Of a DNA stretch of 15,866 nt, positions 5,973-12,470 are shown piece after piece. This DNA is from Actinomycetes bacterium. GTDB lineage: Bacteria > Actinomycetota > Acidimicrobiia > Acidimicrobiales > Palsa-688. Position 1 is the stretch's first letter. Each line of letters opens with the position of its first letter. The stretch covers positions 1-15,866 of the forward strand of contig JAKABK010000012.1 of NCBI GenBank assembly GCA_021796905.1, in the 5' to 3' direction. Made by a program: the position numbers and the translations under genes. The notes under the pieces are model-generated. The model made no database searches, was not told where the DNA came from, and saw only the letters and a program-made list of their open reading frames with translations.

Positions 5973-7844
5973 TCAGGCCTGGCGCTCCGGGTCTGCCTCC
6001 CGCAGGTCGATGACCGGGGCCGGGTCGGGTTCGTGGCCGGCCGGCGGCACCCGGGCCGAGCGGGGCCCGGGGTCCACGCCGGCTAGGACCTCCCCGATCT
6101 CGGGGCCGATGAGCTCGTCGCGCTCCAAGAGCGCGTCGCGCAGGGCGGCGACGAGCTGCGGGTGGGCGGAGAGCAGCCGTCGGACGTCGTCGCGGGCCGC
6201 CTCGAGGATCGCCTCGACCTGGCGGGCGGTACCGTCGTCACCGAGAACCCGCGCGACGGGGTGGAGCGGACCGGGTGCCGCGTCGACCGAGACCAGGGTG
6301 TCTCCCATACCCCACGAGCCGACCATGCGGGCGGCCGCCTCGGTCGCCGCCTTCAGGTCACCGGCGACCCCCGAGCTAGCCTCCCCGAAGAACAGCTCCT
6401 CGGCGACCATCCCGCCGAAGGCGATGCGGATCAGGTTCTCGACCTCCGACTGGGTGGCGGTCCAGCGCTCCTCGCGCTCGGAGTGGGCGAGCAGCCCGAG
6501 GGAGCTGCGCCGCTTGACGATCGAGAGCACCTCGAGCTTGCGCTCCGGGGCGACCATCCAGGCGACGGTGGCGTGACCGGCCTCATGCGTCGCCACGGTA
6601 CGGCGCTCCCTCTCGGTGAGCGTCGCCGGTTGGGCGAGCCCGAGCTCGGCGGTCATCTTCGCCCGCTGGACGTCCTCCCAGCCGAGCTCGTGGCCGCCGC
6701 GGCGGAGGGCCCACACGAGCGCCTCGTCGAGGAGCCGCTCGAGCATCACCGGCGAGTAGCCGAAGGTCGTCGCCGCCAGGGCGTCACGTCGGTCGGGGTC
6801 GTCGAGGTCGGCCTCGTGAGCCTTGCGGGCGAGGTAGTAGTCGAGGATCTGGCGCCGGCCCGAGCGGCTGGGGAGGTCGACGCTGATCGTGCGGTCGAAA
6901 CGCCCCGGGCGCAGCAACGCCGGGTCGAGGTCCCCGGCGCGGTTGGTCGCCCCGATCACGAGCACGTTGGCCGGCTCGGGGGCCCGTTTCACGATCCGGC
7001 GGTCGGCGGGCAGCCACCGGTTGACCGAGTCGACCAGCACCCCGCGGGCCCGCTGCCACCCGGTCGGGTGGTCGAAGGACTGGAGCTGGATCAACAGCTC
7101 GTTGACCACCCCGACCACGCCTTCCCGACCGCCCCCACCCGACATGCCGGTGCGCGCCGAGCCGATGGCGTCGATCTCCTCGATGAAACCGATCGCCCCT
7201 CCCTCACGGCGGGCGGCGGACCGCAGTGCCTTGAAGTACGAGCGGATCTTGCGGTTGGTCTGCCCGTAGTACATCGACTGGAACGCGGACGACGACACGA
7301 ACAGGAACGGGACGCCGGCTTCTGCGGCGAGGGCCTTGGCGATGTAGGTCTTGCCGGTGCCCGGCGGCCCCTCGAACAGCACCCCCCGGCGCGGGTTGCC
7401 GCCCATCTCCTCCCGCAGCACCCGGTGGTTCAGGAACAGGTTGAGGGTCTTGACCGCCTCCTCGACCACTGCGTCGGCGCCCACCACGTCGCCGAGGCCG
7501 ATTCCCATCTCCTCGGGCCGGTAGAGCACGTGGGGGGAGCGACCCATCAGGAGCATCGGCCCGCCGATCACCGCGACGAGCAGCAGGGTGAGCAGAAGGG
7601 CCGGTGCGTAGGGGCCGAGACCGGGGAGCGAGAGGCGGGGCAGGGCGAGCACGGACCGGGCCGCCGCCCGACGGCCGTCGGCCAGGTAGACGGTCGCGAG
7701 GACCGCCCGGGTGACCGCCCATGCGGCGACCACGCCGAGCAGGACGGCGAGCCGGCGCCAGCGGCGCTGGCGGGCCCGTTCGCGGGCCTCGGTGACATCG
7801 CTCCTGCGGCTGACACCGCTCTGCGCCAGGCTGGCCAGCTCCAT
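5973..7844 (-). CDS. FtsH-like membrane AAA+ zinc metalloprotease, atypical
   Basis: The product is 623 residues from the ATG at 7844, which has GGGAGG five bases upstream. A GTG at 7886 would add 14 residues but lacks a ribosome site. Two membrane helices (about 30-54 and 79-101) enclose a loop of only about 25 residues, against about 70 in E. coli FtsH. The AAA+ domain shows Walker A GPPGTGKT (159-166) and Walker B FIEEIDA (220-226), with Glu in place of the usual Mg-binding Asp. The pore loop is MYYG instead of MFVG. The second region of homology is ATNRAGDLDPALLRPGRFDR (299-318), with both arginine fingers. An insertion of about 25 residues (258-291) precedes this region. The M41 protease domain has HEAGH (420-424) and the third zinc ligand Asp496 (SGVAGD), so proteolysis looks intact. 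The family degrades membrane and short-lived proteins. This is probably a secondary FtsH paralogue. Confidence 0.92.
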   Translation of the reverse strand: MELASLAQSGVSRRSDVTEARERARQRRWRRLAVLLGVVAAWAVTRAVLATVYLADGRRAAARSVLALPRLSLPGLGPYAPALLLTLLLVAVIGGPMLLMGRSPHVLYRPEEMGIGLGDVVGADAVVEEAVKTLNLFLNHRVLREEMGGNPRRGVLFEGPPGTGKTYIAKALAAEAGVPFLFVSSSAFQSMYYGQTNRKIRSYFKALRSAARREGGAIGFIEEIDAIGSARTGMSGGGGREGVVGVVNELLIQLQSFDHPTGWQRARGVLVDSVNRWLPADRRIVKRAPEPANVLVIGATNRAGDLDPALLRPGRFDRTISVDLPSRSGRRQILDYYLARKAHEADLDDPDRRDALAATTFGYSPVMLERLLDEALVWALRRGGHELGWEDVQRAKMTAELGLAQPATLTERERRTVATHEAGHATVAWMVAPERKLEVLSIVKRRSSLGLLAHSEREERWTATQSEVENLIRIAFGGMVAEELFFGEASSGVAGDLKAATEAAARMVGSWGMGDTLVSVDAAPGPLHPVARVLGDDGTARQVEAILEAARDDVRRLLSAHPQLVAALRDALLERDELIGPEIGEVLAGVDPGPRSARVPPAGHEPDPAPVIDLREADPERQA

Positions 7845-7990
7845 CCGGTCCTCCCACGGTCCCGGCGCCGGTGCTCCGACGACCACGTCCGGATCTTGCT
7901 AGCGCGCCCGGCCCCGGTAGGTGACCGGCGCCTTCGCAGATCTCGGCTTCTGCCGGGGTTTCGTCATCGTCCCCCCGATCCCGAAGGCTC

Positions 7991-8012
7991 AACGCGCGCG
8001 GCTCTGCGCGTT
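7991..8012 (-). terminator. Hairpin at the MBL hydrolase stop codon
   Basis: The arms AACGCGC (7991-7997) and GCGCGTT (8006-8012) are perfectly complementary around an eight-base loop and touch the stop codon of the MBL-fold gene. There is no U-run. The rest of the 167-base gap to the FtsH-like start holds no ORF that I can support, only a weak CAAGAT -10 candidate at 7893-7898. Confidence 0.45.
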
Positions 8013-8839
8013 CAGCGTTCGATGACCATGCCTTCGTAGGCGGCGAGAACCTCCGGACCTCCCGGCCCGGCGACGGCACGGACCTCGGCGAGCAGCTCGT
8101 CCATGCGGTCGTCGTCGTGCGAGGGGTCGTGGTGGAACAGCACCAGGGTCCGGGCCCGGGAGGCGACCGCCACCCGGAGCGAGTAGCCGATCGTGCAGTG
8201 CCCCCAGGTGGCCTTCGCGGCGAACTCCTCGACGGTGTACTGCGAGTCGAGCACCAGCACGTCGGCGTCGGCGGCGAGGTCGAGGACCGAGTCGGGGACA
8301 CTGGTCAGGTCGGCGGGGGCCTGCAGGTCGCTGATGTAGGTCACGACGACCCCTCCCCAGGAGATCCGGTAGCCGAGGGTGGGGCCGGGATGGGGAACCC
8401 ACCGGGCCCCGACCTTCGCCCCCCCGATCACGAGATCCTCCTCCACGAGGTCGTGGATGGCGATCCGTCCCCGGAGCTGGCCGATGGTGACCGGGAAGAA
8501 GGGGGGGCGCACCAGGTCCCCGAGTGCCTGGGCGAGGCTGCAGCCCTCCTGCGCCGGCCCGTAGATGTCGAAGGTGGCCCCCGGCCGGTCCGCGGGGGTG
8601 AAGAACGGCAACCCCTGGACGTGGTCCCAGTGGACATGGGTGAGCAGCGCGGTGCCGGCGAAGGACCCGTCGGTCGGTTGGGTGAGCCCGTAGGCCCGCA
8701 GGCCGGTCCCGAGATCGAGCAGTAACGGCGCCTCGCCGGGCACCGACAACTCCACGCAGGCGGTGTTACCCCCGTAACGACAGGTGCCGCTCTCCGGGCA
8801 GGGGCACGAGCCGCGCACCCCGAAGAACTCGATCCTCAC
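8012..8839 (-). CDS. MBL-fold metallohydrolase
   Basis: I start the 275-residue protein at the GTG at 8839, giving the family-typical N-terminus MRIEFFGVRGSCPCP, with RYGGNTACVEL following. An upstream GTG at 8893 would add an unlikely 18-residue extension. The metallo-beta-lactamase core is complete: HVHWDH (68-73), His150 in VPHPGPTLGYR, Asp171 in YISD, and a final His in LFHHDPSHDDD (near 234-243), enough for a two-metal site. This subgroup of GVRGS-type hydrolases resembles phosphodiesterases and RNase Z-like enzymes, but the substrate is not known. The GTG start overlaps the stop of a short leader ORF as GTGA, suggesting coupled translation. The gene is divergent from the methyltransferase. 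Confidence 0.9.
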   Translation of the reverse strand: MRIEFFGVRGSCPCPESGTCRYGGNTACVELSVPGEAPLLLDLGTGLRAYGLTQPTDGSFAGTALLTHVHWDHVQGLPFFTPADRPGATFDIYGPAQEGCSLAQALGDLVRPPFFPVTIGQLRGRIAIHDLVEEDLVIGGAKVGARWVPHPGPTLGYRISWGGVVVTYISDLQAPADLTSVPDSVLDLAADADVLVLDSQYTVEEFAAKATWGHCTIGYSLRVAVASRARTLVLFHHDPSHDDDRMDELLAEVRAVAGPGGPEVLAAYEGMVIER

Positions 8840-8904
8840 TCCGGCTGCCCCCGTCGATCCGGGACGGCTGCGGGCAACCCGGTCCCCTCCCACCAGCAGC
8901 GCAT
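8836..8904 (-). CDS. Putative leaderless 22-residue leader peptide of the MBL gene
   Basis: An ATG at 8904 opens 22 codons beginning MRCWW and ends in a TGA (8836-8838) that overlaps the GTG of the MBL gene as GTGA. TAGCCT (8911-8916) lies exactly six bases before the ATG, so the transcript should start at the ATG itself. Leaderless short ORFs of this kind, some cysteine-rich and acting as attenuators, are known in mycobacteria. Here the peptide has one Cys followed by two Trp codons. Whether it is regulatory or merely loads ribosomes for the downstream gene cannot be told from sequence. Confidence 0.5.
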   Translation of the reverse strand: MRCWWEGTGLPAAVPDRRGQPE

Positions 8905-8910
8905 CCCGAG

Positions 8911-8916
8911 AGGCTA
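8911..8916 (-). promoter_or_regulatory. -10 element for the leader ORF/MBL transcript
   Basis: TAGCCT on the minus strand fits TANNNT and is spaced six bases from the leader ATG. No clear -35 is seen. It lies back to back with the candidate methyltransferase promoter, whose -10 is only 12 bases away. Confidence 0.5.
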
Positions 8917-8928
8917 CTCACGGGCTGG

Positions 8929-8934
8929 CATGAT
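8929..8934 (+). promoter_or_regulatory. Candidate -10 element for the methyltransferase
   Basis: CATGAT precedes the GTG at 8941 by exactly six bases, the same geometry as other leaderless starts in this window. The first base deviates from TANNNT, so support is weak. Confidence 0.3.
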
Positions 8935-8940
8935 CGCCCG

Positions 8941-9606
8941 GTGCTCGAGCTCGACCTGCGCAACGACGTCTACCGCCGGCCCCTCGCGACCGCTCTCGAT
9001 CGACTGGGCCTGCGGGAAGGTTGGGTCTGCGTCGACGTCGGAGCCGGCGGGGGCGACGTCACCGTCGCGCTCGCCCGGGTGGTCGGCCGCGACGGGAGGG
9101 TCTACGCGGTCGACTCCGACCCGGCACGCCGCGACGAGGTGGCGGCCGCCGCCGCCGAGGCCGCCCAGGCCCAGGTGGTTGCGATCACCCAGACCGCCGA
9201 GGAGCTGCTCCTGCCCGAAGCGGTGGACCTTGCCTACTGCCGGTTCGTGCTGCTCCACGTCCCCGACCCGGGGGCGGTCCTCGCCCGGATGGCCGGGGCG
9301 GTGCGTCCCGGGGGCTGGGTGGTCGCCCAGGAGCCGGTGACCAGCGCCGGTCGCGTCGACGGCACGGCGATGCGCATGCCCGCCGCCCGGGACCCCGATG
9401 TCGGCGCCCGGTTGCCGGCGCTAGTGCGTCGCGCCGGCCTCGAGCTGGTCGACGCCTGGGCCGAAGCGCCGGCGTGGAGCGGACCCGGACCGGTCGCGGA
9501 GTACCTGGCCGCTCTCAGCGAGGTGGACCCCGGGGACGACCCGGTGGTGCTCCCGCCGCTCGTGACCGTCGTCGCCCGCCGCCCCCTCGAGCCCCGCCCC
9601 GCCTGA
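8941..9606 (+). CDS. Class I SAM-dependent methyltransferase
   Basis: The 221-residue protein shows motif I VDVGAGGGD (31-39), the acidic end of strand 2 in VYAVDSDPARR (about 54-64), a post-II segment ITQTAEELLL, motif IV DLAYCRFVLLHVPDP (about 96-110) and the GGWVVAQEP strand (about 123-131). It is a Rossmann-fold enzyme using S-adenosylmethionine, of the UbiE/ArsM-like small-molecule type, but the acceptor is unknown. It starts with GTG and has no Shine-Dalgarno, so the mRNA may be leaderless. It is divergent from the MBL hydrolase and converges on whiB with only 11 bases between stops. Confidence 0.88.
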   Translation: MLELDLRNDVYRRPLATALDRLGLREGWVCVDVGAGGGDVTVALARVVGRDGRVYAVDSDPARRDEVAAAAAEAAQAQVVAITQTAEELLLPEAVDLAYCRFVLLHVPDPGAVLARMAGAVRPGGWVVAQEPVTSAGRVDGTAMRMPAARDPDVGARLPALVRRAGLELVDAWAEAPAWSGPGPVAEYLAALSEVDPGDDPVVLPPLVTVVARRPLEPRPA

Positions 9607-9622
9607 GCTGAGCCGGGTCAGC
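9607..9622. terminator. Short dyad between convergent methyltransferase and whiB
   Basis: The arms GCTGA (9607-9611) and TCAGC (9618-9622) enclose GCCGGG and fill the 11-base gap, overlapping the whiB stop. The stem is only five bp, so it is a weak bidirectional terminator candidate. Confidence 0.25.
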
Positions 9623-9917
9623 GGGCCGAGACGCTCTGCGCCGACCGGCGGCTCGCCCGCCGCCACTGCCGGCGTACCTCTCGCCGCTCCTCTTCGTCCA
9701 GACCGCCCCAGACCCCGTACTCCTGGTTGGTGGTCACCGCGAAGATCAGGCACTCCTGGGCGACCGGGCAGTCCGCGCAGACCGCCTTGGCCCCGTCGAG
9801 CTGGTCGAGGGCCTCGGGGCCCGAGCCGACCGGGAAGAACAGCCGGGGGTCCACGTCCCGGCACGCCGCCTCGTCCCTCCAGTGGGTCCCGTCCCAGGTT
9901 GCCTGGTGCCAAACCAT
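9618..9917 (-). CDS. WhiB-family Fe-S transcriptional regulator
   Basis: The 99-residue protein has the four conserved cysteines Cys19, Cys47, Cys50 and Cys56 (C-X27-C-X2-C-X5-C), which bind a [4Fe-4S] cluster. The GVWGG turn (68-72) and a basic C-terminal tail (RRQWRRASRR) contact the sigma factor and DNA in this actinobacterial family. The LFFPVG...GPAL-like N-terminal half and GVWGGLDEEERR resemble WhiB1 more than WhiB7, but the orthology is not certain, so I give no symbol. GGAGG lies six bases before the ATG. The AT-rich upstream region carries a recognisable promoter. WhiB proteins respond to redox or nitric oxide, and many autoregulate. Confidence 0.95.
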   Translation of the reverse strand: MVWHQATWDGTHWRDEAACRDVDPRLFFPVGSGPEALDQLDGAKAVCADCPVAQECLIFAVTTNQEYGVWGGLDEEERREVRRQWRRASRRSAQSVSAR

Positions 9918-9947
9918 CCCGTGCCTCCGTCCGACCTGCCTGGAGGA

Positions 9948-9976
9948 ATCCTACGCTAAATGGAGCTAAACCTAAC
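9948..9976 (-). promoter_or_regulatory. whiB promoter with 10-bp phased direct repeats
   Basis: The minus strand carries TAGGAT (9948-9953) as -10, and GTTAGG (9971-9976), a weak -35, lies 17 bases upstream. The spacer contains TTTAGC twice, exactly 10 bp apart (9955-9960 and 9965-9970), on one face of the helix. The patch is strikingly AT-rich for this window. The repeats could be a regulator site. The rest of the 125-base gap to 10042 shows no gene. Confidence 0.5.
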
Positions 9977-10042
9977 GCCGGTGTTCCCGACTTGTTCTAC
10001 GGATCACCGCCCCTCGTTGGATGGCGACCTCCCCGGGCCGGC

Positions 10043-10975
10043 CTACGGGCGGCGCATCCCCGCCCGTTCCCCACGGGCGACCACCGCCCGCGCCGCCCGA
10101 GCGGATGCCTCGTCGATCATCTCCTCGCCGAGGGTCACCGCTCCCCGCCCGCCGCGCTCGGTCGCCTCCCGGTAGGCGTCGATCACCTCCCACGCCCGGG
10201 CGTACTGCGCCGCGCTCGGGGAGAAGACCTCGTTCAGGACCGGGACCTGGTCGGGGTGCAGGCTCCACTTGCCGTCATAACCGAGGACCTGGGCTCGCGC
10301 CGCGTACCCCCGGAGCCCGTCGAGGTCCCGGATCCTCACGTACGGTCCGTCGACCGCCTGCACACCGGCCGCCCGGGCGGCCATCAGGATCCTGACCAGC
10401 ACGTAGTGGAAGTAGTCACCGGGGTAGCCGGGGATGTCGAGGCCGCCGGCGAGCGACGGCATCCCCATCGACGCCGACATGTCGACCGGCCCGAGCACCA
10501 GGGCCTCGACCCGGGGGGACGAAGCGGCGATCTCCTCGGCGGCGATCAGGCCCCGTGCGCTCTCGATCTGGGCCTCGATTCCGAGATGGCCGACCGGCAG
10601 GCCGGAGTTGCGCTCGAGCTGGGTGAGGACCAGGTCCAGCGCGACGACCTCCGCGGCCCGCTCCACCTTCGGGAGCATCACCGTGTCGAGGCGGGCACCG
10701 GCGGCGCCGACCGCGTCGAGGACGTCCCCGGTCGTCCAGGGACTGGACCAGGAGTTGACCCGGATGCAGACCACCGTCTCCCCCCAGTCGCCGTCCCGGA
10801 CCGCCGCGGCGACCCGGGCCCGTGCGGGGATCTTCTCGCTCGGGGCGACGGCGTCCTCGAGGTCGAGGAACACCTCGTCGGCGCCGATCGCCGGCGCCTT
10901 GTCGATGAAGCGCGGGTTCGACCCGGGCACGGCGTGACAGGAGCGGCGCGGCAGGTTACGGGACCGGGCGGACAC
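10043..10975 (-). CDS. HpcH/HpaI aldolase / CitE-type CoA-ester lyase
   Basis: The 310-residue product has the phosphoenolpyruvate/pyruvate-type TIM barrel of the citrate lyase beta/malyl-CoA lyase family. It shows RRSCHAVPGSNPRFIDKA (10-27), the DLEDAV motif (38-43), the phosphate-binding Arg72 in VCIRVNSW, MLPKVE (100-105), the metal ligands Glu134 (IEAQIESARGL) and Asp165 (GPVDMSASMG), and YDGKWSLHPDQ (233-243). Such enzymes cleave or form beta-hydroxyacyl-CoA thioesters such as malyl-CoA or citramalyl-CoA, but the exact substrate is not evident. The start is GTG with TAGGCT six bases upstream, consistent with a leaderless mRNA. It appears monocistronic. Confidence 0.92.
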   Translation of the reverse strand: MSARSRNLPRRSCHAVPGSNPRFIDKAPAIGADEVFLDLEDAVAPSEKIPARARVAAAVRDGDWGETVVCIRVNSWSSPWTTGDVLDAVGAAGARLDTVMLPKVERAAEVVALDLVLTQLERNSGLPVGHLGIEAQIESARGLIAAEEIAASSPRVEALVLGPVDMSASMGMPSLAGGLDIPGYPGDYFHYVLVRILMAARAAGVQAVDGPYVRIRDLDGLRGYAARAQVLGYDGKWSLHPDQVPVLNEVFSPSAAQYARAWEVIDAYREATERGGRGAVTLGEEMIDEASARAARAVVARGERAGMRRP

Positions 10976-10981
10976 CTCCCG

Positions 10982-10987
10982 AGCCTA
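10982..10987 (-). promoter_or_regulatory. -10 element for a leaderless CoA-lyase transcript
   Basis: TAGGCT on the minus strand matches TANNNT and is followed by six bases and the GTG, so transcription should begin at the start codon. The 65-base gap upstream contains no convincing -35 box. Confidence 0.45.
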
Positions 10988-11040
10988 CGGCCGCCCCGTC
11001 GACGCGAGAACGACGCCCCGTCGACCACCTACCGGTACCT

Positions 11041-11862
11041 CTACGGCCCGGCCGTCCCTCCCGCCGGCGACCGGGCGAGCCCGGGGGTGGCCGGGCAGGA
11101 CGGCTCTGCGAGCGCCTCGGGGCCGAGCAGCCCGGAGGGGGTCGCCACCTGGGAGAGCAGCTCTGCGGGCACCAGCTCGGAGCCCCGGTCCCAGGGTTCG
11201 AGACCGCCGGCGTCGAGATGCGACAGGGCCGCTTCCCACAGCGCCCCGGGGAGCACCCGGCCGACGCCGGCGACCGCCCACACCGGCACCCCGGATCGCG
11301 CCGCGACCGCCGCCCCGGCGTGCGAACCGGGGGCGGCGAGCACCCCGCCGGGGCCGGCGAGGGTCGCCTCGACGAGCACCAACCCGGCGACCGCCGCCGC
11401 CGACCCGATCCCCCGGTCGGGCACGACGGTCACCACCGAACCGGCCCGCTCCAGCACCCTGGCGAGCCCGGAGCCGTCCCCGCCGCTGTCGACCACGAGC
11501 ACCTCGAGGTCCCCGCGGCGACGCAGCGCCTCGGCGACCAGGTCGGGCCAGCCGACGACCACGACCGTGGTGTCGTCGGGCAGGACCGCCGCCAGCCGGG
11601 CGGGGGTCGGGTCGTGGGCCAGCGCGGCCGACGACTCCCGGGCTGCGTCGAACGGGTCCGGCGAGGCGAGGATCCGGGCCGACAGCCACCAGAGCGGCCC
11701 GTTCGCCGGGTGCGCCTCCACCAGGCGCCGGCATGCCGGTACCAGCCCGCCGCCGCCCTCGGCGGCGATCTCGGCGAGCGAGACTGCGGCCTCGCGGGCG
11801 AGCTCCGCGGGGTCGGCACCCTCGACCCGGGCGACGTGGCGGAGGTGCTCGAGAGGGTGCAT
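11041..11862 (-). CDS. eIF2B/MtnA-like Rossmann protein, function unknown
   Basis: The 273-residue protein matches the eIF-2B alpha/beta/delta family fold in its C-terminal two thirds. It has strand TVVVVGWPDLVAEAL (about 98-112), then LEVLVVDSGGDGSGLARVLERAG (about 118-140), VTVVPDRGIGSAA and LVLVEATLAGPGGVLAAPGSHAGAAVAARSGVPVWAVA. The end, ELVPAELLSQVATPSG, is a familiar family pattern. The N-terminal 95 residues are helical. Bacterial members include the methionine-salvage isomerase MtnA. Here the catalytic Asp of its GADRI motif is replaced (VEATL), so MtnA activity is unlikely. The ATG overlaps the stop of the upstream membrane-protein gene (TGATG), and no ribosome site is seen, so translation should be coupled. 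Confidence 0.72.
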   Translation of the reverse strand: MHPLEHLRHVARVEGADPAELAREAAVSLAEIAAEGGGGLVPACRRLVEAHPANGPLWWLSARILASPDPFDAARESSAALAHDPTPARLAAVLPDDTTVVVVGWPDLVAEALRRRGDLEVLVVDSGGDGSGLARVLERAGSVVTVVPDRGIGSAAAVAGLVLVEATLAGPGGVLAAPGSHAGAAVAARSGVPVWAVAGVGRVLPGALWEAALSHLDAGGLEPWDRGSELVPAELLSQVATPSGLLGPEALAEPSCPATPGLARSPAGGTAGP

Positions 11863-12347
11863 CAGGCGCCCGGCCTGACGACCATCAGGACCAGCACCGC
11901 GGTCACCACCACGTTGAAGATCCCCCAGCCGGCGACGATGCGCCGCTCGAGGGTCCCGATGCGCACCACGTCGGCGTCCTCCCCGGAGACCGGCCCGCTG
12001 CTCGCCGCCACCCGGCGGGCGAGGGCGCGGTAGTCACGCTGGCCGGTTCGGATGACCCCGTGGAGCACTCCGATCGCCACCAGGTACAGCACCATCGATA
12101 TCCACACCCACGCCTGGGAGAACGACCACCGACCGCTCACGCCGACCGCCGCGACCCCGAGCACGAACGACCCGTAGACCAGCAGCTCGGCGAGCGCCCC
12201 GACCTGCTGGGTCACCTCGAGGGTCCCGAGCGCCGCACCCTGCCGGCGCCCGAGGGTGAGGACCAGACCGCCGTAGGCGAGGTACCCGAACCCGCCTACA
12301 GCGCAAAGCAGGTGAGCGACGAGCAGCGCGTCGTAGAGCGGTCCCAC
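11862..12347 (-). CDS. Four-helix membrane protein, possibly DUF2269/CopD-like
   Basis: The 161-residue protein has four hydrophobic segments near residues 8-32, 50-70, 80-100 and 138-157. A cytoplasmic-looking loop (101-137) rich in Arg and acidic residues separates the last two. His12 in LLVAHLLCAVGG and His96 in VLHGV lie inside helices, as in heme- or metal-binding four-helix membrane families, but family assignment is tentative. The start is GTG. TACCTT lies six bases upstream, consistent with a leaderless transcript. The stop overlaps the eIF2B-like ATG by one base, so the two form an operon and may work together. It is divergent from the methionine operon. Confidence 0.75.
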   Translation of the reverse strand: MGPLYDALLVAHLLCAVGGFGYLAYGGLVLTLGRRQGAALGTLEVTQQVGALAELLVYGSFVLGVAAVGVSGRWSFSQAWVWISMVLYLVAIGVLHGVIRTGQRDYRALARRVAASSGPVSGEDADVVRIGTLERRIVAGWGIFNVVVTAVLVLMVVRPGA

Positions 12348-12353
12348 GGCCCG

Positions 12354-12359
12354 AAGGTA
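12354..12359 (-). promoter_or_regulatory. -10 element for the membrane protein/eIF2B-like operon
   Basis: TACCTT on the minus strand matches TANNNT and is followed by six bases and the GTG start, again a leaderless layout. Confidence 0.45.
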
Positions 12360-12372
12360 TCTGCTCGGGGTT

Positions 12373-12453
12373 CACAGCGGAGCCCGTCGCGCCGATCGGA
12401 GCTGTGGGACCGGCCCGCCGAGGGCCACCTCCACCGCCCGGAGCGGGGTCCAC
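12373..12453. promoter_or_regulatory. Dyads and possible three-way junction in the metA upstream region
   Basis: This 123-base divergent spacer contains a dyad CACAGC (12373-12378)/GCTGTG (12401-12406). On the metA side, arms at 12404-12411 and 12447-12453 (one bulge) enclose hairpins GGCCC/GGGCC (12412-12426) and CTCC/GGAG (12429-12443), ending just before the ribosome site. It could be an operator or a structured leader, but GC-rich DNA folds like this easily. Confidence 0.25.
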
Positions 12454-12470
12454 CACCTGGAGATAGCCTC

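Noticed and set aside
7887..8011. A small gene between the FtsH-like gene and the MBL gene
   Set aside because: No frame with a credible start, ribosome site or composition could be supported in this short gap.
6162..8039. A 625-codon plus-strand open frame opposite the FtsH-like gene
   Set aside because: The minus strand encodes all FtsH motifs there, and the plus frame shows only shadow composition and no family pattern.
12400..12460. SAM-I riboswitch before metA, suggested by GGGACCGGCCCG resembling the conserved GGGACYGGCCC segment
   Set aside because: The kink-turn residues (GAGGGA, UGAA), the GGCAACC segment and the GGUGCNAA segment are not present, the element would be too short before the start codon, and GC-rich sequence gives such matches by chance.
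11733..12470. N-terminal extension of metA by about 246 codons
   Set aside because: It lies antisense to the membrane-protein and eIF2B-like genes, and the MetA family begins close to the EIAFVNNMPD segment. The TTG at 12471 with GGAG upstream fits.
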